Below, piece by piece: positions 10,741 through 22,865 of a DNA stretch of 64,000 bases. The translations under genes were made by a program, and so were the position numbers. The DNA lies in assembly GCF_965363235.1 (NCBI RefSeq), contig NC_134847.1:50654805-50718804 (forward strand), read 5' to 3'. The stretch's first letter is position 1, and each line of letters begins with the position of its first letter. The notes beneath the pieces are model-generated. The model worked only from the letters and a program-made list of their open reading frames with translations. It was not told the origin of the DNA and made no database searches. This DNA is from Mytilus galloprovincialis (lineage: Eukaryota > Mollusca > Bivalvia > Mytilida > Mytilidae).

Positions 10741-13719
10741 AAAAATTAAAATTCAACAAAGATTAATAGGTTAAAAATACTGGTAGTCTTACAACTATAA
10801 GTAAAAATGATGAAGGTGGTTGCAGCGGTAGACGTAGATTTATTGTATATGGTTTCATTTTAGCTAAGTGGCATGTAGTAGAAATCGTAACATAAAGCAT
10901 TGTTCTCTCTGAGTTTGGTAATAAATAATAGAACCACGCGTACGTTGAAGTTTGATCAAAAAGATGATAATAATACTCATAAAACAATAATAAAAATAAT
11001 TAAAATGACAATAAAAAACATCATTATTCTAATATTGTTCTTGTTACTTACCTTCTAGAATCAGCACAAAAATGATATCCGTCAAAGTCGACATCATTCG
11101 ATAAACTGATGGATTGAACGCAAACTTATTATTGAAATCATTGAAGAAAGAATTGAAATTTAATTTGATTGAGTAATACAAACTATTTGTTCGGGAACCG
11201 TATAGTCTTTCGCTTATAAAATAACATTTAACATGACTATTGATTTGTTCTTAACAACTATTGAGTAATCAGTTTAGTCAATTGAGTATTAATTATTGAT
11301 ATTGGTTGAATCGCTTATTTAATTGAAAGATGACTTTTTATGAGTATAAACAACACTTAAAAATGTCATGCTTCTGAAGCGCTTTCTTGATTAACCTTCA
11401 TCAGTAACGCTCAAATATGAGTATGTGTAAGCAAACTCAAGGATATATAAATAAAGTTTTCATAAAGATAACATTTGAGAGCATGGTGAAAAGTAAAACA
11501 AAGTACAACATCGTTGAAGACAACCACAACAAAGAAAGAAAACCCATAAAAATATGATCATTTATAAGATAACATAAATTATTGACAAAAAATGCATTAG
11601 GGGAATAATGTTGCAAGCTCTTCTTACATGTAAACATCTAACATCTTATATACCTACGATTGAAGAAATAGCAATGTCTATGACGTTTAAGTTTGATAAC
11701 GTCTTCGTTTTGGGTACAATTCCAGGACGGGTTTAACTTGTTACTAGAACTTTCTAATAAAACCCATAATTAATATTCAAACAAACTATTGTTGATTTTG
11801 GACACGGCTTACATTTGAACTTTGGTTTTACCTTTTAACATATTACTAGTACTTCGGTTTGATAAACAAAAAATACTTCATCAGCTTGTATGAAAATCAA
11901 AAAAAAAAAATCATTTCTATATATTTCACAACTTTTTTTTAAAGTTATTAGAAAAACTGTTAAGCTTTGATAATATGCAACATGTTTTGAATTTGTTCTC
12001 ACGTCGTACCATTGCTTTTGTGGATTTTAGTGTTTATTATAGAAACACATTGTGCAATCTCAAGGATTGTAGATATAAACGAAGGGAACGATGAATTATA
12101 CTCCATAGGTATTTACCAGGAGTGAGTATACCCGTTTTAAGAATAGTTAAAATGAGATGCAGTGCATTAATCAATTAAACGACAAACGGGAAAAATAACT
12201 TAAAGACATCTACGTTCGATTTGCAGGCTACAATAAATAACGATACTCTTTTTGCTCGAAATAGGAATTTATTTTTACTTCTATATAATGCATACAAAGA
12301 GAATAATACATTTTAAAAGGTGGTTGATGATGATTAAAGTTTTTAAGGACCTTCAACGGCTATACAGCCCTTGCACGGTCGGCGTAAGGTGACTAGGGTG
12401 TCTTTTTCCAACTTGGATATAACAATCAACAGATAACTATTGGTCTAGATCATAAATGAAATGTGCAAATGTTGAGAGTATTATGTAATTCACGTGTAAG
12501 ACTACAAATGTTAACATAGAAAATTATGTGTTTTTATCTTATTTACGACTGTATATTCTAAAAAACACAAGGTTTTTGTTTGATTCATTTTTACCACACT
12601 TGGCCAAATAAGGTGAGATAGTATGGGAGATAACTCAGATAAAGTAAATTTACAATAGAAAGTGTTGTGAATTTACTTATTTTAATATGTGGCAAGAAAA
12701 ATAGTCCGGTGACCCTAATTTTTCTTTATCTTATCTGAATTCGAAGTCAGGTTATGAGAGCTATCTTCTCATATGTTATCTTAAATTCTATGCTGTGGTT
12801 TTCTCATTATCACATTATTATTATCTGACAATTTTACGCAACCTATAGCGTGAAAGAATATCTGATAACACATCCTTTTTATTGTATTTTTAAAAAAGCA
12901 TGATAAAACTCCATTTTGACAAATTATTAAAAAAATCTATGGATTTTAATTAAGACGCAAACGCCACATTAAAGGTCCAATCCATTCGTAAAGGACCGAT
13001 ATCATGGCTTAAAGAATAAAAACAAATAATACTCTGCAACACAATTCACAGATAACTTCAATTAAAGCACCAAACGTATCATTTGTGCAATTAAAATTTA
13101 TTACAGTAAAAATGAAGAGAAAAGACATTAAGATAAATTGACAAAGTATATCAAAGTAGTTTATTTGTGTCCGAGGTAACATTTAAGAAGCTTTAAGTAA
13201 CAACACAGACTTTTTATCAAAGGCTATTGATATATAAATAATGAATGCAATGAAATGTATGGTATTTTTTCACATATATAGCAAGGCTGTATTCTGATTC
13301 ATGGAAATACGATCATAAACACTTTCGTTCTTTGTGTTTATAGATACTATATTGCTTTCAATTTAAATGTGTAAAGCTTTGGACTACATTAACACAATAA
13401 TGCAATGCAAATTCAATTAATTGACAGCAATCAAGCTCTATTTTCGATATTATTAGATCGTATCGGGCACTTCTAATGTGTTAAACATCAAAGCCCGTGA
13501 AATAGAGAGATATGAACTATATAATGTCCTCATTGACGATACATCTAATTTATGAGTAACATGCATGTGATAGGTCACACTTATTTAGAGAAATACGAAT
13601 GCAGACATTTCCATTATCATTACATTTTTTTTTTGTATTACTTAAAAGGTTTGAAGTCTGTTGTGCGTTTAATTCAAATTGATCACATTCTGTTTCTTCA
13701 TCAGTTGCATGTACCAGGA
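10741..13719. other. Non-coding AT-rich stretch
   Basis: No gene is supported. About 11365-11420 contains CTTCTGAAGCGCTTTCTTGATT and CATCAGTAACGCTCAAA, a fragment of a repeat that recurs in the C-cassette introns (for example 50690). About 12340-12400 holds a less AT-rich segment (CCCTTGCACGGTCGGCGTAA) of unknown nature. Confidence 0.5.
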
Positions 13720-13724
13720 TGTAT

Positions 13725-15352
13725 TGTAACACTGCCTCTCGGGTGCTAGAGTCGGACACCAGAGAACACAATGAACATAAAGTAAAGGGATCTTTTTATT
13801 GTGTGTATGTATTTTAGGATAAAATATTAGGGTCGACGTCTAGTTGGTTTACCGTCGACCAAAACACTCTACCGATATTGATTTTATATTTGTTTTGTTA
13901 TTACTGTATATTTACTAAATATTCGTGAAATAAAATACATGAAATAGAACAGTTTAGATGCTTTATTATTATTTATAAAAATGCTGGACTGGTAGTGGTA
14001 CAGCTCTGTTCCTGGCCTAGTCCGGTTCCTAGTATGGTTGGTCTTATCTATAACTAACCTAAACAGAGACTTTACTCTGTCACTATCTAAATATTATTAA
14101 ACTACCAATGTGTAGCGCTAAACTCGATCACATTAAAGTAAATCAACCAGATTCACTAATCCACAGTTTATAATAAGTCTCAATTCCTTAAGACATAATA
14201 AATACAATCAACAATCAACAATTCTTTAAAGGTAATCACAAAATCGTTCCTACCATAAAGCTTCCGTAATAAATATTAAATACTTGACTTTCTTAAAGTT
14301 TGTCACCTAGGAATTTCACCTAACAAAACAAGTTGCATAAAACTATATATTTATTTGCACCAAGCAATATTTACACCAAGGATTTTCACCTAAAACATTA
14401 TTTGCTCCAAGCAATATATTTACACCCAGGAATTACACCTAAACCATCAATTTCACCAATAAATATTTGCACCAAGGATTTGCTCCCATTTGGCACCTAA
14501 AGTTTGCACCAATAAATATTTGCACCAAGGATTTGCTCCCGATTTGGCACCTAAAGTTTGCACCAATAAATATTTGGCACCAAGGATTTGCTCCCGATTT
14601 GGCACCTAAAGTTTGCACCAATAAATATTTGCACCAAGGATTTACTCCCATTTGGCACCTAAAGTTTGCACCAAGGATTTGCTCCCGATTTGGCACCTAA
14701 AGTTTGCACCAATAAATATTTGCACCAAGGATTTACTCCCATTTGGCACCTAAAGTTTGCACCAAGGATTTGCTCCCGATTTGGCACCTAAAGTTTGCAC
14801 CAGCACCGACAACCTTAAATTAAGGTAACGTTCAATAAGCTACATATTCCAGCATTTATTAAAGTTTGTCACTACCCATTCTTGTCAACCAAACACTCCG
14901 TCGTGTCTGTTGTTGTTTTGGTATTTATACTTTCGACTGACCAATGACAGAGCTTGTTACATATTGTTTACCAATCGGCAACCATGGATCATATTAGGGA
15001 AACTCCCGTAATGTTGATACTGTTTGTAAACAATGATTGATCTTCATCAATAAAGATGGGTTTCGACTTTAAATTTATAAGTAGATCATTAGAACAGTTT
15101 TATTTGAGTTTATAGTATAATAAGGTAACTACCGCGAAAATACGGAATCAGTACGTAAACTAAAACTTATTTACAAACTAACATACACAAATATGTCGTA
15201 TCATGAAAACAACAGCCAAAATAACAAATGACAAGTCTTGCACTACTTGTAACATTAGACATCTCACTAACATCTATCGTTTATCCTCAATAATTTCGAG
15301 AAACTATACAGACATAGGTTTACTATAAAAAGGGGGGAATGTCGGCATTACA
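13725..15352 (-). repeat. 3' LTR (left copy)
   Basis: 1,628 bp. It matches 18243-19871 throughout on side-by-side reading; the lengths differ by one base. It carries an internal minisatellite at about 14467-14806. The long overlapping frames here in both strands are by-products of that minisatellite. Confidence 0.92.
14467..14806. repeat. Minisatellite inside the 3' LTR
   Basis: Tandem units of about 54 bp built from CACCAAGGATTTGCTCCCGA, TTTGGCACCTAAAGTTTG and CACCAATAAATATTT. Some units lack the last 16 bp and are 38 bp long. Looser relatives of the unit lead into it from about 14280. Confidence 0.9.
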
Positions 15353-15366
15353 TTGCCCCCACCTTT
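15353..15366 (-). promoter_or_regulatory. Polypurine tract of the LTR element
   Basis: On the minus strand AAAGGTGGGGGCAA sits directly before the 3' LTR start, the expected position and composition for the plus-strand primer. Confidence 0.7.
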
Positions 15367-15573
15367 AAGGATTTGGTCCCCAAATACATTCGTTTGTAAG
15401 ATTTAATTAAAGTACAACCAATTCATTATTATTATTTTTCTTAAGCTGACGAAAATACAAAAAGAATTACACGAATAAACTCATTCATGTCAACAACCTA
15501 CACTTAAAGAACTTTTGTACTTTGATTTCTGTCCACTCTGGTTTCAGTTTTTTTTCTTTTACTTCTGATACTT

Positions 15574-16130
15574 AGGCTTGCAAACATTGTAAAATGTTTC
15601 ACCAGCAAAACCATTTGATCATTCATTGCTCCATAAACACTGACCAGAAGTTAGGTCACTCATGTGTCTATCTCTATTGAACAAATCTGTCGTTTCTATC
15701 TCTCCCTAAATAATTATTACTTTCTTTTTCTCTTAGTTTCCTATACAGCCCTATTTTGTATTACATATACCTATTTCAATTTAAATTATACATTCTGGCT
15801 TACAAATATTGTAAAGATATTTAAGCAAACCCGCTTTTACTAAGCTTTACTCCATAAACATCGACCAATAATCTGGTCACTGGTGTTTATCTCTATTGGG
15901 CAAATTTCTCTTTCTATCAATTTATTATTCTTTACTATTTATTTTTCCAGTTTTTGACAACATTATTTTACATTGCCTAGACTATTTCTCTCTTTTATAC
16001 ATGTACTAATATTCAGGCTTGCAAACATTGTAAAGATATTTAAGCAAACCCGTTTTTGTCAAGCTTTGCTCCATAGACACTGACCAGAAATTAGGTCAAA
16101 CCTGTGTCTATCTCTTTTGAGCAATCAATT
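15574..16130. repeat. Three imperfect ~220-bp tandem repeats in the LTR-element interior
   Basis: Copies begin near 15574, 15796 and 16014. Each reads GCTTGCAAACATTGTAAA, then AGCAAACCCG-type text, CTCCATAAACACTGACCAGA, TTAGGTCA and TGTCTATCTCTATTGAGCAA. They lie between the gag frame and the 3' LTR, where pol would stand in a complete element. Confidence 0.7.
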
Positions 16131-17070
16131 ACAACTTTACTATCTGATCTGGAAAATATGACATGTACACGCAGCCTTTCTTTCGGAAGGTGCCTCGTTG
16201 TGTACCTCTCGTTATCTTCAGATCAAATGTCTACTAAATTCTTATTGCTCAATTCTCAAGAATCATACCTTCAAGGTATATATTTGACTGGCCAAGCCAA
16301 AATATCTACATATCAGTATTTAACTGAGACATTCTTGTCATGTATTGAGCTTTTATCATCTAGCTCAACTCTACATACTCTTTTATTATTATTATTTTTC
16401 ACATTTTACTCATAATACGAGTTTTGAGAACATTCTCTTGATAGGGCTACCGACTAAGATCGTAATAATATTTTGCATCATGCTAGTGTGCTCAACAATT
16501 GTATAAAGCACTACTTACAACCAGAGTTTCTAACCAAATTATCAGTTGACCTTCTATTTTGTTTTAATTTCTGCCTCAGAAATGACCAGTACAGATCAGT
16601 ATATTCACTTAACGTGTTCATAAGTTCTAAACAAATTATAAAAATATAGTGTTTAGCGCCACTGCAGTTTTTGCCTTTATTAATCATTTATATCTAGAGC
16701 GGAACTTCTACAATCTCTGCTACGGAGATTCTACAGCAAGAGGCATTACCTCTGATTTTTAGACAAAGGACAACATCATCTTTAATTATTAAACAATCCT
16801 TTGTGAAAGGAAATCAACATGACATCTATACATAAAACATCTGTTTTGGTATAATAATTGTCCAAAACAATTCGGTATTCACAATAAAAATTTAAATAAA
16901 CTAGCTCCAACTAAAAAGAGCGTGCGAACTTTTAATGCATATATACATGTACATCTATATAGTAGCCAAAACAAAACAACTGTTTTGATGGCACAACACA
17001 ATATTAAAATAATAGTATTCACAGTGTCGAGAAATCATTCTCGCTCCTGACTGGACATTTGTCCGTTTTC

Positions 17071-18168
17071 CTAACGACGAAATGCTCCTCTATTGTTAAA
17101 ATTTCTATTGAAATTATTTTTATTTCCTCTATAATTATTATCTCCTCGGAATTGCTGATCATTTTGATTTTTGATAATAAGTACTTCATTCGTCAAAGAT
17201 TCAATACTTTGTTTGATTTCATTTATTTCCCGTTTCAGATCAGGCTCTTGAACCGTTTCAATATCGACAATGCGAACATTTCGGCCTTTCCGTATATCAG
17301 CAACTCGTAATGCTTCGAGTCTGACAGCAATATGTTCTGCCTCATTTATTGATTTGGGTCCAACCTCCCTTAATCTGAGACGTACTTCTGTCTCAGGTAT
17401 TGCATCAATAAAAGAATCTAAAGCTAATGTGTCCCTAACCAGTGGAGAGGTACCAGGATAAGCTCTACGTGTCAGTTTCTTAATAGACTGAGCTAATTCA
17501 GGCAGACTTTCATTTTTAAATCGTACTCGTGTTTGCAACTCTGCTCTGAACACTTCAGCTCTATTGACTGAACCAAACCTATTCTTAAGAGAGGTGACCA
17601 AACTGTCAAAATCATGTCTTTCCCCATTTGTAATTTCATTAAGTATTGCCCTGGCGTTCCCTGATAAACTGCTTGCCAAAAGCAGTGCTTTTGTTTTTGA
17701 GTCCCAAACATTAAGTTCGGCCAACAAATCAAATTGAGTCAAATACTCTTCCAAATCATCAGAGCCGTCATAGATTTGTGGCTTAATCTTACAAGAAATT
17801 TCAGATTTTGACCGTCGGACCTCAGAAAAATGACTATTATTCTGATCATCCTTATCATGTCTAACATCGGGTCCCATATTATTATTTATGGAACTTTCAT
17901 TGCCCCGTCCTAAAATTGGGGTAGACCTAGTGTCAACAGTGTGCTTTTCAAACTTTTCAAACATCTTACTCATATCACTTGAAAAGTCGGAAAAACATCT
18001 GTCCATCCGAAGCCTAATTTCTGCCCTAGCTTCGGCCATCATTCTCTCTGTCCTTCTAAAAATTTCAGTACCTTGAGCGTCTATTTCATTTTCATGAATA
18101 GTTGCTTCAGCATCACCATGTGTCTCATTCAAGTGTGGGCCAAACGTAACTACGTTTGAATCGTCCAT
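17071..18168 (-). CDS. Gag-like polyprotein of the LTR element
   Basis: A 365-residue frame that starts about 75 bp inside the 5' LTR. The first 130 residues are acidic and polar. Residues about 130-290 read YDGSDDLEEYLTQFDLLAEL, then ALLLASSLSGNARAIL, FDSLVTSLKNRFG and ELAQSIKKLTRRAYP, the order of conserved segments in Ty3/gypsy-type Gag (capsid-like) proteins. A short coiled-coil-prone segment (EINEIKQSIESLTNEV) and an Asn/Arg-rich tail follow. In the family, Gag assembles the particle that carries the element RNA. It is a fossil mobile-element gene, not a host gene. Confidence 0.88.
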   Translation of the reverse strand: MDDSNVVTFGPHLNETHGDAEATIHENEIDAQGTEIFRRTERMMAEARAEIRLRMDRCFSDFSSDMSKMFEKFEKHTVDTRSTPILGRGNESSINNNMGPDVRHDKDDQNNSHFSEVRRSKSEISCKIKPQIYDGSDDLEEYLTQFDLLAELNVWDSKTKALLLASSLSGNARAILNEITNGERHDFDSLVTSLKNRFGSVNRAEVFRAELQTRVRFKNESLPELAQSIKKLTRRAYPGTSPLVRDTLALDSFIDAIPETEVRLRLREVGPKSINEAEHIAVRLEALRVADIRKGRNVRIVDIETVQEPDLKREINEIKQSIESLTNEVLIIKNQNDQQFRGDNNYRGNKNNFNRNFNNRGAFRR

Positions 18169-18223
18169 TATTTTCTATCTATGATCTTATATATATTCAA
18201 CTTAATCTGACTCTATAAATTTA

Positions 18224-18240
18224 TCCCACCGCTGCCACCA
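18224..18240 (-). promoter_or_regulatory. Primer-binding-type site
   Basis: Two bases after the 5' LTR end the minus strand reads TGGTGGCAGCGGTGGGA, the usual position and TGG start of a tRNA primer site. A leucine tRNA 3' end is my best guess, from memory only. Confidence 0.6.
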
Positions 18241-18242
18241 AT

Positions 18243-19871
18243 TGTAACACTGCCTCTCGGGTGCTAGAGTCGGACACCAGAGAACACAATGAACATAAAG
18301 TAAAGGGATCTTTTTATTGTGTGTATGTATTTTAGGATAAAATATTAGGGTCGACGTCTAGTTGGTTTACCGTCGACCAAAACACTCTACCGATATTGAT
18401 TTTATATTTGTTTTGTTATTACTGTATATTTACTAAATATTCGTGAAATAAAATACATGAAATAGAACAGTTTAGATGCTTTATTATTATTTATAAAAAT
18501 GCTGGACTGGTAGTGGTACAGCTCTGTTCCTGGCCTAGTCCGGTTCCTAGTATGGTTGGTCTTATCTATAACTAACCTAAACAGAGACTTTACTCTGTCA
18601 CTATCTAAATATTATTAAACTACCAATGTGTAGCGCTAAACTCGATCACATTAAAGTAAATCAACCAGATTCACTAATCCACAGTTTATAATAAGTCTCA
18701 ATTCCTTAAGACATAATAAATACAATCAACAATCAACAATTCTTTAAAGGTAATCACAAAATCGTTCCTACCATAAAGCTTCCGTAATAAATATTAAATA
18801 CTTGACTTTCTTAAAGTTTGTCACCTAGGAATTTCACCTAACAAAACAAGTTGCATAAAACTATATATTTATTTGCACCAAGCAATATTTACACCAAGGA
18901 TTTTCACCTAAAACATTATTTGCTCCAAGCAATATATTTACACCCAGGAATTACACCTAAACCATCAATTTCACCAATAAATATTTGCACCAAGGATTTG
19001 CTCCCGATTTGGCACCTAAAGTTTGCACCAATAAATATTTGCACCAAGGATTTGCTCCCGATTTGGCACCTAAAGTTTGCACCAATAAATATTTGGCACC
19101 AAGGATTTGCTCCCGATTTGGCACCTAAAGTTTGCACCAATAAATATTTGCACCAAGGATTTACTCCCATTTGGCACCTAAAGTTTGCACCAAGGATTTG
19201 CTCCCGATTTGGCACCTAAAGTTTGCACCAATAAATATTTGCACCAAGGATTTACTCCCATTTGGCACCTAAAGTTTGCACCAAGGATTTGCTCCCGATT
19301 TGGCACCTAAAGTTTGCACCAGCACCGACAACCTTAAATTAAGGTAACGTTCAATAAGCTACATATTCCAGCATTTATTAAAGTTTGTCACTACCCATTC
19401 TTGTCAACCAAACACTCCGTCGTGTCTGTTGTTGTTTTGGTATTTATACTTTCGACTGACCAATGACAGAGCTTGTTACATATTGTTTACCAATCGGCAA
19501 CCATGGATCATATTAGGGAAACTCCCGTAATGTTGATACTGTTTGTAAACAATGATTGATCTTCATCAATAAAGATGGGTTTCGACTTTAAATTTATAAG
19601 TAGATCATTAGAACAGTTTTATTTGAGTTTATAGTATAATAAGGTAACTACCGCGAAAATACGGAATCAGTACGTAAACTAAAACTTATTTACAAACTAA
19701 CATACACAAATATGTCGTATCATGAAAACAACAGCCAAAATAACAAATGACAAGTCTTGCACTACTTGTAACATTAGACATCTCACTAACATCTATCGTT
19801 TATCCTCAATAATTTCGAGAAACTATACAGACATAGGTTTACTATAAAAAGGGGGGAATGTCGGCATTACA
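18243..19871 (-). repeat. 5' LTR (right copy)
   Basis: 1,629 bp, the near-identical partner of 13725-15352 at a constant offset of about 4,518 bp. In element orientation this is the upstream LTR and should contain the promoter. Confidence 0.92.
18985..19325. repeat. Minisatellite inside the 5' LTR
   Basis: The same 54/38-bp unit array as in the other LTR, with the same number and order of units. Confidence 0.9.
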
Positions 19872-20179
19872 TTATTGTATGTGCATAACCATAAAAAAGA
19901 ACAGTTTAGTACTCATATTGTACAATTTGGAAACGTATTGAATTCCAATAAAATTATTTAAAAAAACAGCAGAAATTATCTGGTAAAATGCAACGGTGCT
20001 TTAACTATAGATTAGTCGATTTTTTTATGATTTCAACTGTTTTAGTTTATCGAAGCGATAATTTATGACTTGTATCTTAATATTTTGAAAGAAATATATT
20101 TTGATGTAATTCTGGCTGCTTTTCTTACTATATATGAAACACGATTCATTTCAAATAAAGAACTGCTGACATCTCAATG
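19872..20179. other. Non-coding flank of the LTR element
   Basis: Nothing recognised. Confidence 0.5.
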
Positions 20180-20320
20180 CTCTTCAAATTCGTTCTTTAT
20201 TTGACTTTTTTTTACGTTTTTGGATTCGAGCGTCACTAATTAGATTTTGTAGACGAAACGCACGTCTGGCGTATATATAAAATTTAGTCCTGGTATCTAT
20301 GATGAGTTTATTTTGAAACA
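20180..20320 (-). repeat. Dispersed repeat family R2, fragment
   Basis: On the minus strand this reads AAACTCATCATAGATACCAG, GACTAAATTT, CGCCAGACGTGCGTTTCGTC and GTGACGCTCG, the head of the R2 family present in fuller form at 39370-39775. Confidence 0.65.
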
Positions 20321-21545
20321 CAACATTTACTTTGTCAACACAATTCAGATCACACAAATTGATATGCATAAATCAGAAGAACAACATTACACATAAAGTT
20401 CTGACTGTGTTTTGGCAGAAAGTAAAGCTGGTGAATAAATAAAGGTTTTGCTTGTATGCTAATGATTTTCATTTTTTTCTGTATATTCCCTATCAATTTC
20501 AATATAAAAATTAGATAATTTCGTTTTAGATCTATACCAATCACTTTGCAATCCATGATGGCAGCAATATATTTTTTTTCACTTCGAACTTTATATAAAT
20601 TTACCCAAAAACCATAACTTATACCTCGTCATTTGTGTATTGTATTTCTTGCAAATTTCCCCACTTCTTTAAAGAAATGTTCAAAGGCATTTAAAAAACA
20701 AAAAAGAAATTAAAAAATATTTCCTTGAGGGGCAGACGAAGTTGAAGACTAAGAACCCTAGATAACACACATAAAACATATTGTTTAGTTTCAAGTGTAA
20801 AGTCTGTCGTCGAGTACTTTTGATAAAAACTTATTGTCCAAACACATCTACTTTGTCATTGTGACACATTTGAAAGGTATTTCGCATGGCCAAATTTATT
20901 GATTTTTCATATTACTGAAAATTGTAAATGGTATAATGTCAACCATGAATATAATGGAACCTGAAGTGAGAATATGCATGAAACATTTTTGTGTTATACG
21001 TTTTAAGGACAAAATGGTCAACTCACACACGCCTAAGCATTCAAAGGTGTACAAGACTTTCTCATGTTAATGATATTATTTCCAATTTTTAGGATTCCCT
21101 CCTCCTCCAAAACTGTCACCGGGGGCAAATATGAAAATTAATGCACTTAATAAATAAATAAATCTTTTATCTTTCTTTGGATTTATTTCAGACAAATTAT
21201 GCTTATGCAAATAAAAAATCCGCACGTATTTGAAGCTACTGCAATCTGTTGTTTTGTGACAATTTGTCGTAATTTAAAAGTTTTCAAATATATCACAGCT
21301 CCATCTTATGATTTATGTGAACACGTGTATGAAATGTTGAAATTCTTGATTATGAACTTTCTTTAAAAGTTAATAGCCTATAGAAAAAGATGTAGATAAT
21401 TCTAATATAACAACTTTTCCTTTTTTACTTTTTCTTATAAAAGATTCCAATTGCTTTTAAACTGTACTTCCACCTTAATTCAGATTAAACTTGATATTCA
21501 TAATTTTTACCACTAGGACTAGGTTAGCAGATTATTTTTAGTTTT
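20321..21545. other. Non-coding AT-rich stretch
   Basis: No gene or repeat recognised; only short frames rich in Ile, Lys and Asn, as expected from AT-rich DNA. Confidence 0.5.
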
Positions 21546-21548
21546 ATT

Positions 21549-21660
21549 CATGCCAGACGCGCGTTTCGTCTACATAAGACTCATCAGTGACGCTCATATC
21601 AAAATATTTATAAAGCCAAACAAGTACAATTTGAGGATCCAAAATTCCAAAAAGACATTT
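21549..21660 (+). repeat. Dispersed repeat family R2, copy
   Basis: Starts TGCCAGACGCGCGTTTCGTC, then GACTCATCAGTGACGCTCAT, AAAGCCAAACAAGTACAA and GGATCCAAAATTCCAAAAAG, the same order as in the copies at 37438 and 39414. Confidence 0.7.
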
Positions 21661-21873
21661 GACATCAATATTTCTTTGTTTTCTAGCAATGTACAGTTTA
21701 ATATCCATATTCATATACTGAACAATCTTAAAAGAATATAATTCGTCAGTTCTAATAGGCTTTCACTCTTTGAATTAATATTTTAATGTCACTACATACT
21801 TTACAAAGGCACTCATGTTCTTTTTAAACGATTCTTTCAACACGTATTCTCCATTTTAACATCTGACTACTAT

Positions 21874-22236
21874 AAAACAACCCGACCAAAGAGCAGAAAA
21901 AAGCAAAAAAGCCACCGATGGGTCTTCGACTGGGTGAAAAAATCCGGCACCTGAAGGCAGACTTTAGCTGCCCCTAAAACGATGTGTAATAGTTCAGTGA
22001 ACATGGACGGCATACTAAGCTATTAAACATATATTTACAGTAAATATTTAGAAAGAACATTCAGACTAACAAAGGTCAAATGATACTGACTTGGGACTCG
22101 AGATTGTACATGTTTTGTGAGAACTCAACCTCCTCCCCAAACCAGCATATACCTTATAATATAGAATAAACACACACATAACAATACGCACAATATAACT
22201 CAGTTTAAAAGAATTCCGAGTCCGATGTCAGAAAAA
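21874..22236 (+). repeat. Dispersed repeat family R4, copy 1
   Basis: Ordered matches to 35803-36202: ACAACCCGACCAAAGAGCAG, CCGATGGGTCTTC, CACCTGAAGG, AGTTCAGTGA, CTGACTTGGGAC, TCTCAACC-type text, AATACGCAC and GAGTCCGATGT. I recall this as a frequent mussel repeat. No frame is shared between the copies. Confidence 0.7.
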
Positions 22237-22787
22237 TTATGTTAATAGATTTTGTCATTCCCAAAAAAACAAATATAATATATTATTCAATTCTAATTTT
22301 CAGAGAGATTATGCATTTCTTAAACGGAATGAAAAAGGAACAAGCAGTGCCCAATACTTACATATATCAATATCTTTATAATATTATCAAAGAGTTTTAA
22401 GTACGGTAGTGATTATTCTGGCTTATACTGAATACAAAATAAGTAAACTATTATTAGACTGTCAGGATTCTACTGCGTCAAAACTATCTTCCCATTACGC
22501 CAGCCAATTTTTACAATCATAAAAACGTAAGCAATTGTAGGAATGACGCGCTAATATGTTGGCTTTTGATAACCGATAAGTTAAGCAATATATTACCATA
22601 AAGATCCTTACTTGCAATTTGTATTTTAAGACTAATGTTTTTACTAGTTATTAATCATCTAATGTACCTTTCTGAATTTAAACTTTTAAGAGATTAAAGA
22701 TTTATAACCCCAAAAAAACATACATAAAAAGAAGATTTTTTTTATTTATGCATTTTTAAGATCGAATTGAAAATACAAAAAGTAACA
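22237..22787. other. Non-coding stretch
   Basis: Nothing recognised. Confidence 0.5.
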
Positions 22788-22865
22788 TGATTGGCAACGA
22801 GACAACTTTCCACAAGAGCCAATTGACACCGAAATTAACAGCTTCTGGTCACTGGAAAATTTGTC
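22788..22865 (-). repeat. R1-related tail, reverse orientation
   Basis: Plus strand reads GATTGGCAACGAGACAACTT, CCACAAGAGCCAATTGACAC and AATTAACAGC, the reverse of the GTCTCATTGGCAATC tail class. It is a short relict. Confidence 0.6.

Larger units (their letters stand above)
13725..19871 (-). mobile_element. Gag-bearing non-autonomous LTR retroelement (Ty3/gypsy-like fossil)
   Basis: A 6.15-kb element on the minus strand. Two direct repeats of about 1.63 kb, 13725-15352 and 18243-19871, bound a 2.9-kb interior. Each LTR begins TGTAATGCC and ends GTGTTACA in element orientation. A primer-binding-type site follows the right-hand (5') LTR, a polypurine tract precedes the left-hand (3') LTR, and one long gag frame lies near the 5' end. 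I recognise no protease, reverse transcriptase or integrase, so it is best read as a gag-only element that relied on a relative. The LTRs look almost identical, so the insertion is young. No clean 5-bp target duplication is visible: ATACA adjoins one end but sits 4 bp away from the other. As an element of this reduced type it looks whole. Confidence 0.9.

Noticed and set aside
10508-10741. 77-codon frame with some cysteines
   Set aside because: It lies in a dispersed repeat whose second copy at 38840-39180 does not keep the frame.
13550-13771. Opposed frames at the LTR element border
   Set aside because: They cross the insertion boundary at 13725, so they cannot be original genes.
14439-14700. 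Long overlapping frames on both strands rich in repeated peptides (and the same at 18851-19219)
   Set aside because: They are read-through of the LTR minisatellite, whose unit length permits open frames on both strands. There is no start context or splice support.
16104-16415. 103-codon plus-strand frame
   Set aside because: Runs antisense to the LTR element through its internal tandem repeat; no recognisable domain.
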